A DNA stretch of 64,000 bases from Mycolicibacter sp. MU0102 (GTDB lineage Bacteria; Actinomycetota; Actinomycetes; Mycobacteriales; Mycobacteriaceae): contig NZ_OY726398.1 of the NCBI RefSeq assembly GCF_963378105.1, positions 868,001 through 932,000 on the forward strand, in the 5' to 3' direction. The first letter of the stretch is position 1. The number at the start of each line of letters is the position of its first letter. The notes under the pieces were generated by a model. That model had not been told where the DNA came from, ran no database searches, and was given only the letters and a program-made list of their open reading frames with translations. Shown here piece by piece: positions 16,106 to 24,295 of this stretch. The translations under genes were made by a program, and so were the position numbers.

Positions 16106-18094
16106 GTGGAAACGACCGGCAACACCGAAGCGCAGCGCCTTTCGCGGGCTTCGTCCTGGCTCCGCTCCTCGGGTCACGCACGGCGATTGGCGACCGCAGC
16201 AGTGGCGGTCGGCGGCGTGCTGTCGATGGTCATGGGCACCCCGCTGGGCACCGCCGGTAGCTCCGCACCTGCGGTGACGTTGACCGCGGGATATCAGCAG
16301 GCCCTCGATGCCCTGCTCGACGCCATGAAACAGGCACAGGCTTACGACCTGTCACTTCCCTATGCCTCGCCCGGCGACGCGGACACGCTGATGACGATGC
16401 TGCGCAACACCAACTACCAGCTGATCACCACCGGATTGTCGCGGGTCACCGAGCTGTTCAACGGAGTGTTCTTCCAATCGCCCGAAGTGGTCGCCGGGAA
16501 CGTCGCCGACTCCCGCCAGTATTTCGACTACTTCACCCCCGACATCAACTACCACGTCACCGCGGGGCTGGCTCCCGGTGCGACCTACGTGCTGACCGGA
16601 ACCCTCGGCGGGGCCACCGAGCACATGTCGATCAGCACCATGGCCGTCACCGGTGCCACGGCCCACACCATCGAGGACCTGGAACTCAACCACGGCCTGG
16701 TGGTCGACGACAAGGGCAACTTCACCATCTACATCGGGCCGGAAGCACCGGCGGGTGCGGTCAACTTCTTGGACTCCACGGACGCCACCGTCGGCGGCGC
16801 CGCGTCCCTGCTGATCCGCGACATGACGGGCGACTGGGCCAAGGGTCCGGCCAATATCAGCCTGCAATGCGTGGCCGACTGCCCGCCGTTCTTCTCCATC
16901 CCAGCCGGCGGATTCTTCCCCACCGAGGGGGGCGGAACCGACGTGCCGACCGAGCCGGCCAAGATCGGCTCCGTCGACGACGTGTTGAACATGCTGTTCA
17001 GCGCGTTCGCCCAGATCGTCGTGCCGTTCAACCAGCGCAGCATCGAAGGTGGGGCATCGGTGGGTATGGAGGTGCCCGCCAACACGATGATGACGCTGGC
17101 ACCGGAGACCAGCTACGGAGTCGGTCTGGAGTCCGCGGTCGTCACCGGCGGCAACTGGGATCTGGATCCCGGCGAGGCGCTGATCCTCAAGGTGCCGAAC
17201 GTCGAGGCGGCCTACAGCGGCATCGAGCTGATGAACGTCTACGGCGGCGCGCTGCCCTATGTCATGGCTCAGACCACCCTCAACCACACCACCACCTTCC
17301 ACGCCGACGACGGCTACACCTATTACGTCATCAGCGCGACGAATCCGGGGGTGGCCAACTGGCTCGACACCGGTGGACTCGCCACGGGTGAGATCTTCGC
17401 GCGTTTCGAGAACGTCGACGATCGTGACGCCGCGATCGGCCTGGGGGTGACGGCGCAGGTGGTGCCGGTCGGCGACATCGCCCAGTACCTGCCCACCGAC
17501 ACCCCGACCGTCAGCCCGGAGGAGTTCGCCGCCGACATGGCCCGGCGGGTGATGTCATATGACTACGCGATGGACGTGTCCCGGATCCACGCCCAGCCCG
17601 CCTGGGTGCTGCAGCATCTGGAGCTCAACGCGCTGTCGGCGTTGATGGGCAGCGATAACTTTGAGTCGGTGTTCGGCAGCCAGCCCTCCACCCCGATCGA
17701 GCTGCGGTTCACCGACGCGCTGAGCCCGGACTGGGATGCCGTCATGCGCAGCATCATGGACCACCCGATGGAGAGCCTGACGTCGGTGTGGAACGCCCTG
17801 CCGGTGCTGACCAGCGACATCACGCTGCCGATCACCCTGGCGCTGGCCCAGACCGCCATGTCGGTGCTGATGCCGCAGATGTTCATCACGGCCATCGACG
17901 ACGCGCTGTTCAACCCGAACACCAGCATCCTGGCGGGACTGCTCAACGCTCGTGACGACTTCGCGACGGTGATTTTGAGCGGTAACGACGACTGGCCGAC
18001 CGAACTCAGTGCCCAGGCGGCCCAACAGTGGGCGAACATGTCCGACTTGATCGCCAACACCCCGAGCTTCAGCCTGGCGGATCTGTTCGGCTGA
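16106..18094 (+). CDS. Exported protein with DUF1214-like region
   Basis: About 662 aa. GTG 16106 is favoured because GGGGGAG (16091-16097) sits 8 nt upstream; ATG 16076 would add ten residues without a good ribosome site. An Arg-containing N-terminus, then a hydrophobic stretch (AVAVGGVLSMVMGTPLG) and an Ala-rich site, indicate Sec or Tat export. The middle, with VEAAYSGIELMNVYGG, YYVISATNPGVANWLDTGG and an acidic strand, resembles the C-terminal part of DUF1214 proteins. The last ~150 residues are helical. It probably works with the divergent DUF1254/1214 lipoprotein in the envelope. No enzymatic residues can be named. Confidence 0.68.
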   Translation: METTGNTEAQRLSRASSWLRSSGHARRLATAAVAVGGVLSMVMGTPLGTAGSSAPAVTLTAGYQQALDALLDAMKQAQAYDLSLPYASPGDADTLMTMLRNTNYQLITTGLSRVTELFNGVFFQSPEVVAGNVADSRQYFDYFTPDINYHVTAGLAPGATYVLTGTLGGATEHMSISTMAVTGATAHTIEDLELNHGLVVDDKGNFTIYIGPEAPAGAVNFLDSTDATVGGAASLLIRDMTGDWAKGPANISLQCVADCPPFFSIPAGGFFPTEGGGTDVPTEPAKIGSVDDVLNMLFSAFAQIVVPFNQRSIEGGASVGMEVPANTMMTLAPETSYGVGLESAVVTGGNWDLDPGEALILKVPNVEAAYSGIELMNVYGGALPYVMAQTTLNHTTTFHADDGYTYYVISATNPGVANWLDTGGLATGEIFARFENVDDRDAAIGLGVTAQVVPVGDIAQYLPTDTPTVSPEEFAADMARRVMSYDYAMDVSRIHAQPAWVLQHLELNALSALMGSDNFESVFGSQPSTPIELRFTDALSPDWDAVMRSIMDHPMESLTSVWNALPVLTSDITLPITLALAQTAMSVLMPQMFITAIDDALFNPNTSILAGLLNARDDFATVILSGNDDWPTELSAQAAQQWANMSDLIANTPSFSLADLFG

Positions 18095-18192
18095 TCCGGC
18101 GGGGCGTGCGAGTCTGTCGACTTGCTGTGGCTCTGAAATGTATTAGCTGGAGCTTCTTGACGGCCTAGCGGCGCCTGAGGATTGTCAGGACC

Positions 18193-19974
18193 ATGGCTCT
18201 TCGGCGGCTGAGGATGGGGATGACGGGCGCGGCCAGCGCGTTTGTGGCGCTGGGGCTGGGGCAGCTGGCGTCTGCGCCCGACGCCCATGCCGACGACTTC
18301 GACATGCTCATCGACCAGGTCCTCAATTCGATGACGAGTTTCCTCGAGATGGGCTCGGTCAGCAGCGTGTTGGGGCCGCAGGTGGACACCGAACTCATCA
18401 GCTGGCTCGGCAGCCTCGATCCGATTGCCCCACTCAGCGCCGACACGCAATTGATGAGCCAGAACCTGCTGGTCAACCCCGGCTTCGAAACAGCCGATCC
18501 TTCCGGGTCGGGCTACAGCGGGGTGACCATCCCGGGCTGGACCGAGACCGGCACCCCGACGGTGATCGCCTACGGCACCCCGATGGGTTATCCGTCGCCG
18601 GTGTCGACTCCCATCCCCGCGTGGTCGAGCTTTCCGCAGACCGCGCCGCCGGGCGCCGGTGACAACTTCGCCGGCGGCGGACCGGTGGGCACCTCGAGCA
18701 TCAGCCAGACCGTCGATGTCGCCGGTGCGGCGGGGACGCCGTACGCGCTGAGCGCGGATCTCGGCGGCCAGGGCTGGGACTCGTCCTCGGCTTCGGTGCA
18801 GGTCACCTTCTACGACGCCCACGGCGACGTGGTGGGCACCGGCCCGCTCGCGCCGGTCTCGGTATGGGATCGACTGGGCTTCACCGGGTTTGAGGACCGC
18901 TCTATCACCGGGACCGTCCCCGAAGGCGCCGTCTCCGCGCAGGTGACCACGACCTTCACCGACAGGGACTGGGTCCTGGGCAACTACAACGGCGCCTACG
19001 CCGACAACGAGTCGTTCACTGTCGGTGATCCCAGCCTTACCGCCGCCCCGCTGGTGGCACCCACGTCCGACGTCGGTCAACTGGACCACGTGTTCGTCAT
19101 CTACATGGAGAACAAGGGAGCCGCCGACATCGTCGGCAGCCCCAACGCGCCGTACATGAACAGCCTGATCAACACCTACGGCTATGACGACAACTACTAC
19201 GCGCTGGGCCACCCCAGCGACCCCAACTACTTCCGGATCCTGGGCGGATCGGACTTCGGCATCGACTACAACTCCGCCTTGAACTCCATCGACGCACCGA
19301 ACCTCATGCAGGAAATGGATCAGGCGGGCATCTCGTGGGCCGGCTACGCGCAGAGCATGCCGAGCGCCGGTGACCTCGTGTCATCCGGTGACTACTCCGC
19401 CGACGAACTGCCGTTCGCCCAATTCGGTTACGTCTACGGCAACACCACCCCTGACTATCTGCCGGACCACCTGCTTCCGCTGACGCAGTTGTCCACCGAC
19501 CTCGCTGACCCGAGCAAGTTCCCCGGATTCACCTGGATCGCCGCCAACGAGGACAACAACGGGGAAGGCCCGGTCGACACGCTCAGCGGTGTTCTCCAGT
19601 TCATCGCCACCCAACTCGGAGACCATCAGTACAACGTCGCGGCCGCCGACCAGTTCGTCCAGCAGGAGGTCTCCACCATCGAGAGCTCCAAGACGTGGAC
19701 CGATCCGAACGAGAAGGACGCGATCATCATCGTCACGGACGAGGACAACAACAACCTCTCACTGGGCTTCGGCAACCAGGGCAATAACGTTCCGATGATC
19801 GTCATCCCGAGCGCGGGCGCGGTGACGTACGGGGGGATGCAATCCGGCAACTTCACCACCGACGCCTATTACAACGAGTACAGCCTGATGGCCACCATCG
19901 AAGACGCCTTGGGTCTGGCCCCGCTCACGGACAACGACATGTACGCCCAGGCCATGAACGCCTTCTGGAAGTAA
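18193..19974 (+). CDS. Secreted phosphoesterase-family protein
   Basis: 593 aa. The N-terminus RRLRMGMTGAASAFVALGLG ending in AHA|DD is a signal peptide with an RR pair, possibly Tat. Residues about 95-270 form a beta-rich module opening with LLVNPGFE, like carbohydrate-binding/DUF642-type domains. From about 300 the fold is the phosphoesterase family (PF04185), seen at LDHVFVIYMENKG and the late TDEDNN metal-site segment. Relatives include phospholipase C and acid phosphatases. The exact substrate is unclear. The 98 bp upstream hold no clear promoter. Confidence 0.78.
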   Translation: MALRRLRMGMTGAASAFVALGLGQLASAPDAHADDFDMLIDQVLNSMTSFLEMGSVSSVLGPQVDTELISWLGSLDPIAPLSADTQLMSQNLLVNPGFETADPSGSGYSGVTIPGWTETGTPTVIAYGTPMGYPSPVSTPIPAWSSFPQTAPPGAGDNFAGGGPVGTSSISQTVDVAGAAGTPYALSADLGGQGWDSSSASVQVTFYDAHGDVVGTGPLAPVSVWDRLGFTGFEDRSITGTVPEGAVSAQVTTTFTDRDWVLGNYNGAYADNESFTVGDPSLTAAPLVAPTSDVGQLDHVFVIYMENKGAADIVGSPNAPYMNSLINTYGYDDNYYALGHPSDPNYFRILGGSDFGIDYNSALNSIDAPNLMQEMDQAGISWAGYAQSMPSAGDLVSSGDYSADELPFAQFGYVYGNTTPDYLPDHLLPLTQLSTDLADPSKFPGFTWIAANEDNNGEGPVDTLSGVLQFIATQLGDHQYNVAAADQFVQQEVSTIESSKTWTDPNEKDAIIIVTDEDNNNLSLGFGNQGNNVPMIVIPSAGAVTYGGMQSGNFTTDAYYNEYSLMATIEDALGLAPLTDNDMYAQAMNAFWK

Positions 19975-20017
19975 TGGTCGCCGGTCGCCATACCAAAAAA
20001 CGGCTTGGTGCCTCAAC

Positions 20018-20128
20018 CCCTCATCTAGGGAGTGTCAAGGATCAACCGAAGCCGCTGTCAAGCATCACCCGAAACACCGTCAAGCAACACCCGACACCGA
20101 AACGTCAAGCATCACCCGAAGTCATACA
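20018..20128. mobile_element. Right-end remnant of a second IS copy
   Basis: These 111 bp are identical to 21395-21505, the right end of the complete element. They include its start codon region (CAT/ATG) and four spaced copies of a GTCAAG-ATCA-CCGA motif. At 20018 the match stops abruptly. The remnant ends exactly where the full element ends and is followed by the same 15-bp sequence. This indicates an earlier copy inserted at the same target and then deleted. Confidence 0.75.
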
Positions 20129-20143
20129 GTCAGGTCGTGCCCC
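20129..20143. repeat. 15-bp target site duplication, left copy
   Basis: GTCAGGTCGTGCCCC is repeated exactly at 21506-21520. The right copy runs into the tRNA-Arg 3' end, so its last six bases are tRNA sequence. A 15-bp duplication is at the upper end of what is known for IS481-family elements. Confidence 0.7.
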
Positions 20144-21505
20144 TGTTGAGTGTCGGTTGATGGTTGACGGATCTGTGTCGGTTGATCTTTGACACTCTTG
20201 TGTTGTGGTTTAGGTCTGTGCGCTGGTGCGCAAGGCCCGTTTGTTTCGTACCGTGCCGGTGCTGGTGCGGGCGGCGGTTTTGACGAGTTGGTTTCCGATC
20301 CAGAACCGCAGCAGCTGGCCGTCGACATGGACATCGCAGCGGGCCCCGGCGTAGTGCCGACCGACGCTGACCTGCTGCCAGGACACGCACACCACCCCGT
20401 TGGTGGTCACCGTCCGCGACACCCAGTCATCCCCGGTGCGGTCATTGCCGGGGGCCGTCGCCGTCGCGCTGGGACTGACACCCCGCGCACTGGTGGTGAA
20501 GCGTTCGGCCGGGGTGGCCATCTTCAACGACTGATGCGGACGAACAGTGTTGTAGTGCTCCACCCATGCATCCAACGCCCGCTGGGCCGCCTTCAACGTG
20601 GGGAAAGGCGCTGCATTGCCCAGGAACTCAGCTCGCAAACTGCGGTGAAACCGCTCGATCTTGCCGGTGGTGGTCGGCGATCGTGGCGCCGTCAGCAGAT
20701 GCTCGATGCCGCGTTCGCGGCAGATCGCGTCGAAGAGCACCTCCACCGGCGGATGGTTGAACCGCCCAGTGAAGACCTTGCCGTTGTCGGTCAAGATCTG
20801 CTCGGGAGCCCCGTAGGTCGCCAACGCATCACGCAGTCCCTCGCAGACCGCACCGGTACGTTCCCGGACCATCAACCGGGCGCAGACACACATCCGTGAG
20901 TGATCGTCGATCCCGGTCAGCGCTTTGGCGCTGGTGCCATCGGCCAGCGGGAAGCCACCCACGACATCCATCTGCCACAGCTCCATCGGCGCCCCGCGTT
21001 CCCAGCGTTTCCACTTACGCGAACGCCGATCCCGCAACGTCGGATCGATCAACCCGGCCCGCAGCAACGCCCGATACACCGCCGACGCCGACGGCAGCGG
21101 AGACACCTCACGTTTGGCCAGTTCGAACACCAGCCGCCGCGGCCCCCAAGTACGGGCGCGAGCGCCGCAACTCCAACACCACCGCCTCCACCGACGCCGG
21201 CATCTGATGCGGACACGACACCGGCCGATGCGACCGGTCAGCCAACCCCTCTAACCCCTCGGCCTCATAGCGGGCCAACCACGCATGCAACGTCTGCCGC
21301 GACACCCCGACCTTGCTGGCCACCTGGCATACCGACAAACCATCACTGATCACCGCCAACACGGCCTGATACCGCTGCTCGACCACGCTCAACTCCCTCA
21401 TCTAGGGAGTGTCAAGGATCAACCGAAGCCGCTGTCAAGCATCACCCGAAACACCGTCAAGCAACACCCGACACCGAAACGTCAAGCATCACCCGAAGTC
21501 ATACA
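20144..21505 (-). mobile_element. IS481-family insertion sequence
   Basis: 1362 bp bounded by imperfect 26-bp terminal inverted repeats: left TGTTGAGTGTCGGTTGATGG..., right TGTATGACTTCGGGTGATGC... read inward, 18 of 26 bases equal. The left end has two and the right end four copies of a (G)TCGGnTGATnnTTGAC unit, probably transposase-binding sites. It carries one transposase reading region on the minus strand, broken by a shift. It lies directly beside the 3' end of tRNA-Arg. Confidence 0.8.
20210..21401 (-). pseudogene. IS481-type transposase, frameshifted
   Basis: Two overlapping pieces make one transposase. The 5' part (21401-21108) has a helix-turn-helix (LSVCQVASKVGVSRQTLHAW) and ends out of frame after YLGA. 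The 3' part (from about 21130 to 20210) has the DDE catalytic core: WQMDVVG first Asp, LTDNGKVF second Asp and TGKIERFHRSL Glu. A shift at a G5 run (C5 on the plus strand, 21143-21147) separates them. Removing one G gives YLGPRRLVFELAKR and a continuous protein of about 396 aa. Either the copy is inactive, the run is a sequencing error, or a +1 ribosomal shift is used, which is unusual for IS481. Confidence 0.8.
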
Positions 21506-21520
21506 GTCAGGTCGTGCCCC
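21506..21520. repeat. 15-bp target site duplication, right copy
   Basis: Exact copy of 20129-20143. Bases 21515-21520 are also the 3' end (discriminator and acceptor stem) of tRNA-Arg, so insertion left the tRNA intact. Confidence 0.7.
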
Positions 21521-21587
21521 CGGCAGGATTCGAACCTGCGACACCGGCTTTAGGAGAGCCGTGCTCTATCCCCTGAGCTACGGGGGC
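21515..21587 (-). tRNA. tRNA-Arg (anticodon CCT)
   Basis: 73 nt on the minus strand. The acceptor stem GCCCCCG pairs with CGGGGGC and the discriminator is A. The D-arm is GCTCAGGGGATAGAGC. The anticodon stem CGGCT/AGCCG has loop CTCCTAA, giving anticodon CCT (plus-strand 21552-21554). The T-arm is GCAGGTTCGAATCCTGC. No CCA is encoded. It reads the rare codon AGG. The 3' end served as the insertion target of the IS element. Confidence 0.95.
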
Positions 21588-21691
21588 GGGAACCTACCCA
21601 TGTAGGCGCTGGAACCCATAGGGACAGCTCATGGTAGTCGGCGAGCTGGCGTTTGTAGGTACTGGGCTCGCGATATTCGCGCCTCCGGAGG

Positions 21692-22216
21692 TCACTCGCC
21701 GGTCGTGGTTTTGCTCCGCTCGTAGTGCCGGCGCGCCTTCATGCGGTTGCCGCAGATGGCCATCGAGCACCACCGTGCCGTGTTGGGCTTGCTGCGATCG
21801 ATCAGGAACAGCTGGCATTCGGAGTTGGCGCAGGGGCGCAGCCGGCCGGGGCTGGAGATCCGTAAGCCGTCCCACGCGAGTATCACCCGCGCGACGGCTT
21901 GCGAGGTCTCGCGCGCGGACAGGGTCCAGGCGATGCCGTCGTCAGAGACGACGGGGGATAGCTCAACGCCGTTGAGGAATGGCTGCACGGCCTGCGGAGC
22001 CAGCTCGCCACGCACCACCGCCTGCAACGCGGCCCGGACGTCACGGAGTTCCTGAAGCTGCCCCCTGGTGAGAGCGATGCCGTGCGCATTCAGCCATGCC
22101 TGCGCGCTGGCCGGATCGTCGAGTTCATCGTGTGACACGCCATCGACGACCGGAGTGCTGTTGAGCAGGTCCAGGAGCAGGGCCTCATCGGCGGGCCCCG
22201 CCACAACAATCTCCAT
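21692..22216 (-). CDS. CGNR zinc-finger regulator (ABATE domain)
   Basis: 174 aa. The N-terminal ~120 residues match the ABATE-type stress-related region (LLDLLNSTPVVDG...). The C-terminus is a CGNR zinc finger with CANSEC, FLIDRSKPNTARWCS and ICGNRMKARRHYER, where four Cys bind zinc and the basic end contacts DNA. Such proteins are actinobacterial transcription regulators. It starts at ATG 22216 with GGAGG 4 nt upstream (minus strand). It is divergent from the alpha/beta hydrolase gene and is the likely controller of that gene run. No ligand can be named. Confidence 0.85.
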   Translation of the reverse strand: MEIVVAGPADEALLLDLLNSTPVVDGVSHDELDDPASAQAWLNAHGIALTRGQLQELRDVRAALQAVVRGELAPQAVQPFLNGVELSPVVSDDGIAWTLSARETSQAVARVILAWDGLRISSPGRLRPCANSECQLFLIDRSKPNTARWCSMAICGNRMKARRHYERSKTTTGE

Positions 22217-22296
22217 ATAACCTCCAAAATCCTATTGACAGGTTACACCACGAGTGTTTGACTACTAACTATCAAAATCTATTTAGGGGGTTAGTG
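22217..22296. promoter_or_regulatory. Divergent control region, CGNR gene / hydrolase run
   Basis: 80 bp, much more A/T-rich than its surroundings. TTGACA (22235-22240) and TTGACT (22258-22263) are possible plus-strand -35 boxes; TATTTA (22280-22285) lies 16 bp after the second. GTTACAC-cacga-GTGTTTGAC (about 22242-22262) is an imperfect inverted repeat and a candidate operator. AGGGGG (22285-22290) is the ribosome site for ATG 22297. Confidence 0.4.
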
Positions 22297-23166
22297 ATGG
22301 TTACTTCTGTCCGGCACCAGTACGCCACCGTCGACGGGCGACGATTGTTCTACCGGGAGGCGGGAAGCGCCGGCGCGCCCGCGATCGTGCTGCTGCACGG
22401 CTTTCCGACCAGCTCCTACATGTTCCGGGACCTCATCACCCGCTTGGCGGACGACTACTACGTGATCGCTCCCGATCACCTTGGCTTCGGCTACTCGGAC
22501 ATGCCGCTGGTCACCGAGTTCGACTACACCTTCGACAATCTCGCCGCACTCACCCAGGGGCTGCTGGATCACCTCGGGCTCCAGCGTTACGCGATCTACG
22601 TCCAGGACTACGGGGCGCCGATCGGTTGGCGGCTGGCGCTGAACCGGCCCGAATCCATCAGCGCGATCATCACGCAGAGCGGCAACGGCTACGACGAGGG
22701 CTTCGTCGAGACCTTCTGGAAGACCGTCTGGGACTACCAACGTGAGCAGACGGCGGCGACGGAGGCGGCCATCCGCACGGCGCTGGATGTCGAGTCGATC
22801 AAATGGCAGTACCTGACCGGCGTGCCGGACGAGTCGCTGGTCAGCCCGGATACCTGGACCCTGGACGCCGCGCTACTGACTCGCCCGGGCAATGACGAGA
22901 TTCAGCTCAAGTTGTTCCGGGACTACGCCACCAATTCGCCGATGTATCCCGCTCTGCACGACTACCTGCGCACCAGCGGAGTTCCGGTGCTGGCCGTTTG
23001 GGGACAAGGGGACCCGATCTTTGGGCCGGCGGGCGCCCGGGCGTTCGACAGGGACGCGCGCAATGCCGAAATCCATCTGCTCGATGGCGGTCACTTCTTA
23101 CTGGAGACCGCCGCCGACGAAGTCGCCGAACTGATCAAGAACTTCCTGCGTCGCACCGGACAGTGA
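22297..23166 (+). CDS. Alpha/beta hydrolase (dehalogenase/epoxide hydrolase type)
   Basis: About 289 aa from ATG 22297 (AGGGGG, 6-nt spacing). Alpha/beta hydrolase landmarks are LLHGFPTSSYMFRDLI (oxyanion HGFP), then the nucleophile elbow VQDYGAPIG with Asp as nucleophile, as in haloalkane dehalogenases and epoxide hydrolases. The catalytic His is in GGHFLLE near the C-terminus, with a cap domain between. It could open an epoxide or ester in a cyclic or terpenoid compound. It is the first gene of a same-strand run to 27195. Confidence 0.8.
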   Translation: MVTSVRHQYATVDGRRLFYREAGSAGAPAIVLLHGFPTSSYMFRDLITRLADDYYVIAPDHLGFGYSDMPLVTEFDYTFDNLAALTQGLLDHLGLQRYAIYVQDYGAPIGWRLALNRPESISAIITQSGNGYDEGFVETFWKTVWDYQREQTAATEAAIRTALDVESIKWQYLTGVPDESLVSPDTWTLDAALLTRPGNDEIQLKLFRDYATNSPMYPALHDYLRTSGVPVLAVWGQGDPIFGPAGARAFDRDARNAEIHLLDGGHFLLETAADEVAELIKNFLRRTGQ

Positions 23167-23221
23167 CAGCTGTCCTCGAAAAATCCAACACACCAACAAT
23201 ATTCACTAGGAGATGACACCA

Positions 23222-24268
23222 ATGGACACAACGCAGACATCGGGTGTTCCGACCGCGCCCGCAGTGGTGCGCGAAGTGCCAGGCGGCCCGGCCATGCGGG
23301 CCATCATTCTCGACGGATTCGGTGGCCTGGACGCGTTGACCTACACCGACATCCCCAAGCCGCTGCCGAAGCATGGTGAGGTCGTGATCAGGGTCAAGGG
23401 ATTCGGCATCAATCACGCCGAAATGCACATGCGTCGAGGCGAGTGGGCCGAGGCCGCCGAAGTCAGTGGTATCGAATGCGTCGGCATTGTCGATGCCTGC
23501 CCCGGCGGCGAATTCCCGGTCGGCGCCAAAGTCGCTGCGCTGATGGGCGGGCTCGGCCGCACCATCAACGGCAGCTACGCCCAATTCACCCGGGTGCGCG
23601 CCGCGAACGTGGCGCTGATCGAGACGGATCTGCCGTGGGATCAGCTGGCCGCGCTGCCGGAAACCTACGCCACCGCATGGACCTGTCTGTTTCGCAACCT
23701 CGACCTGACCGCCGGGCAGACCATCGTGATCCGCGGGGCGACATCGTCTTTCGGGCAGGCTGCCGTGAAGCTGGCGGTGGAGGCCGGTGCGCGGGTGATC
23801 GCCACCACCCGCAACCGGGAACGGTTCGGCTTGCTGACCTCGCTCGGTGTCGAACGTGCCGAGCTGGAGATTCCCGATCTGAGTGCGCACCTTGCCGAGG
23901 CCAAGCGCGTCGACGCCGTCCTCGATCTGGTGGGCAACAGCACGATCCTCGACTCTCTGAACATCCTGCGCCGGGGCGGTACGGCGTGTTTGGCCGGCTG
24001 GCTCGGCGGACTGGATCCGATCGCTGACTTCAACCCATTGCTGCAGATGCCCAGCGGTGTCAACCTCAGCTTCTTCGGCAGCTTCGTGTTCGGCACTCCC
24101 GGCTTTGCGCTGGCGGATGTTCCGCTGCAGGACATCGCCGACAAGGTCCGTGCGGGGCGCCTGCAAGCCGCGCCCTCGCATGTCTTCGCTTTTGATCAGA
24201 TCCGTGAAGCGCATCGCGTCATGGAAGCCGGGGAGGCCGGAGGCAAAATGGTGGTATTGGTCGACTGA
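23222..24268 (+). CDS. Zinc-type/quinone oxidoreductase (MDR family)
   Basis: About 348 aa. ATG 23222 is chosen because AGGAG (23208-23212) is 9 nt upstream; ATG 23213 directly abuts it. Medium-chain dehydrogenase fold: a catalytic N-terminal domain (YTDIPKPLPKHGEVVIRVKGFGINHAEMHMRRG) and a Rossmann domain with the variant TSSFGQAAVKLA binding NADPH. The zinc-ligand Cys/His set is not evident, so the quinone-reductase (enoyl/enone reductase) branch is likelier. It probably reduces an activated double bond in the same pathway as its neighbours. Confidence 0.8.
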   Translation: MDTTQTSGVPTAPAVVREVPGGPAMRAIILDGFGGLDALTYTDIPKPLPKHGEVVIRVKGFGINHAEMHMRRGEWAEAAEVSGIECVGIVDACPGGEFPVGAKVAALMGGLGRTINGSYAQFTRVRAANVALIETDLPWDQLAALPETYATAWTCLFRNLDLTAGQTIVIRGATSSFGQAAVKLAVEAGARVIATTRNRERFGLLTSLGVERAELEIPDLSAHLAEAKRVDAVLDLVGNSTILDSLNILRRGGTACLAGWLGGLDPIADFNPLLQMPSGVNLSFFGSFVFGTPGFALADVPLQDIADKVRAGRLQAAPSHVFAFDQIREAHRVMEAGEAGGKMVVLVD

Positions 24269-24295
24269 CATCCAGGCAAGTAGAAGGATGCACTC

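Noticed and set aside
21406..21500. Spaced GTCAAG repeats as a CRISPR array or replication iterons
   Set aside because: Units are imperfect, spacing is irregular and short, and they coincide with the IS end; no cas or rep genes are near.
20018..21520. 126-bp direct repeats as attL/attR of an integrative element at the tRNA
   Set aside because: No integrase lies between them. The repeat is explained by an IS right end (111 bp) plus a 15-bp target duplication.
22217..22296. A single assigned promoter for the hydrolase gene run
   Set aside because: Several -35-like boxes occur, but the only matching -10 would leave almost no leader before the ribosome site; kept as a general control region.
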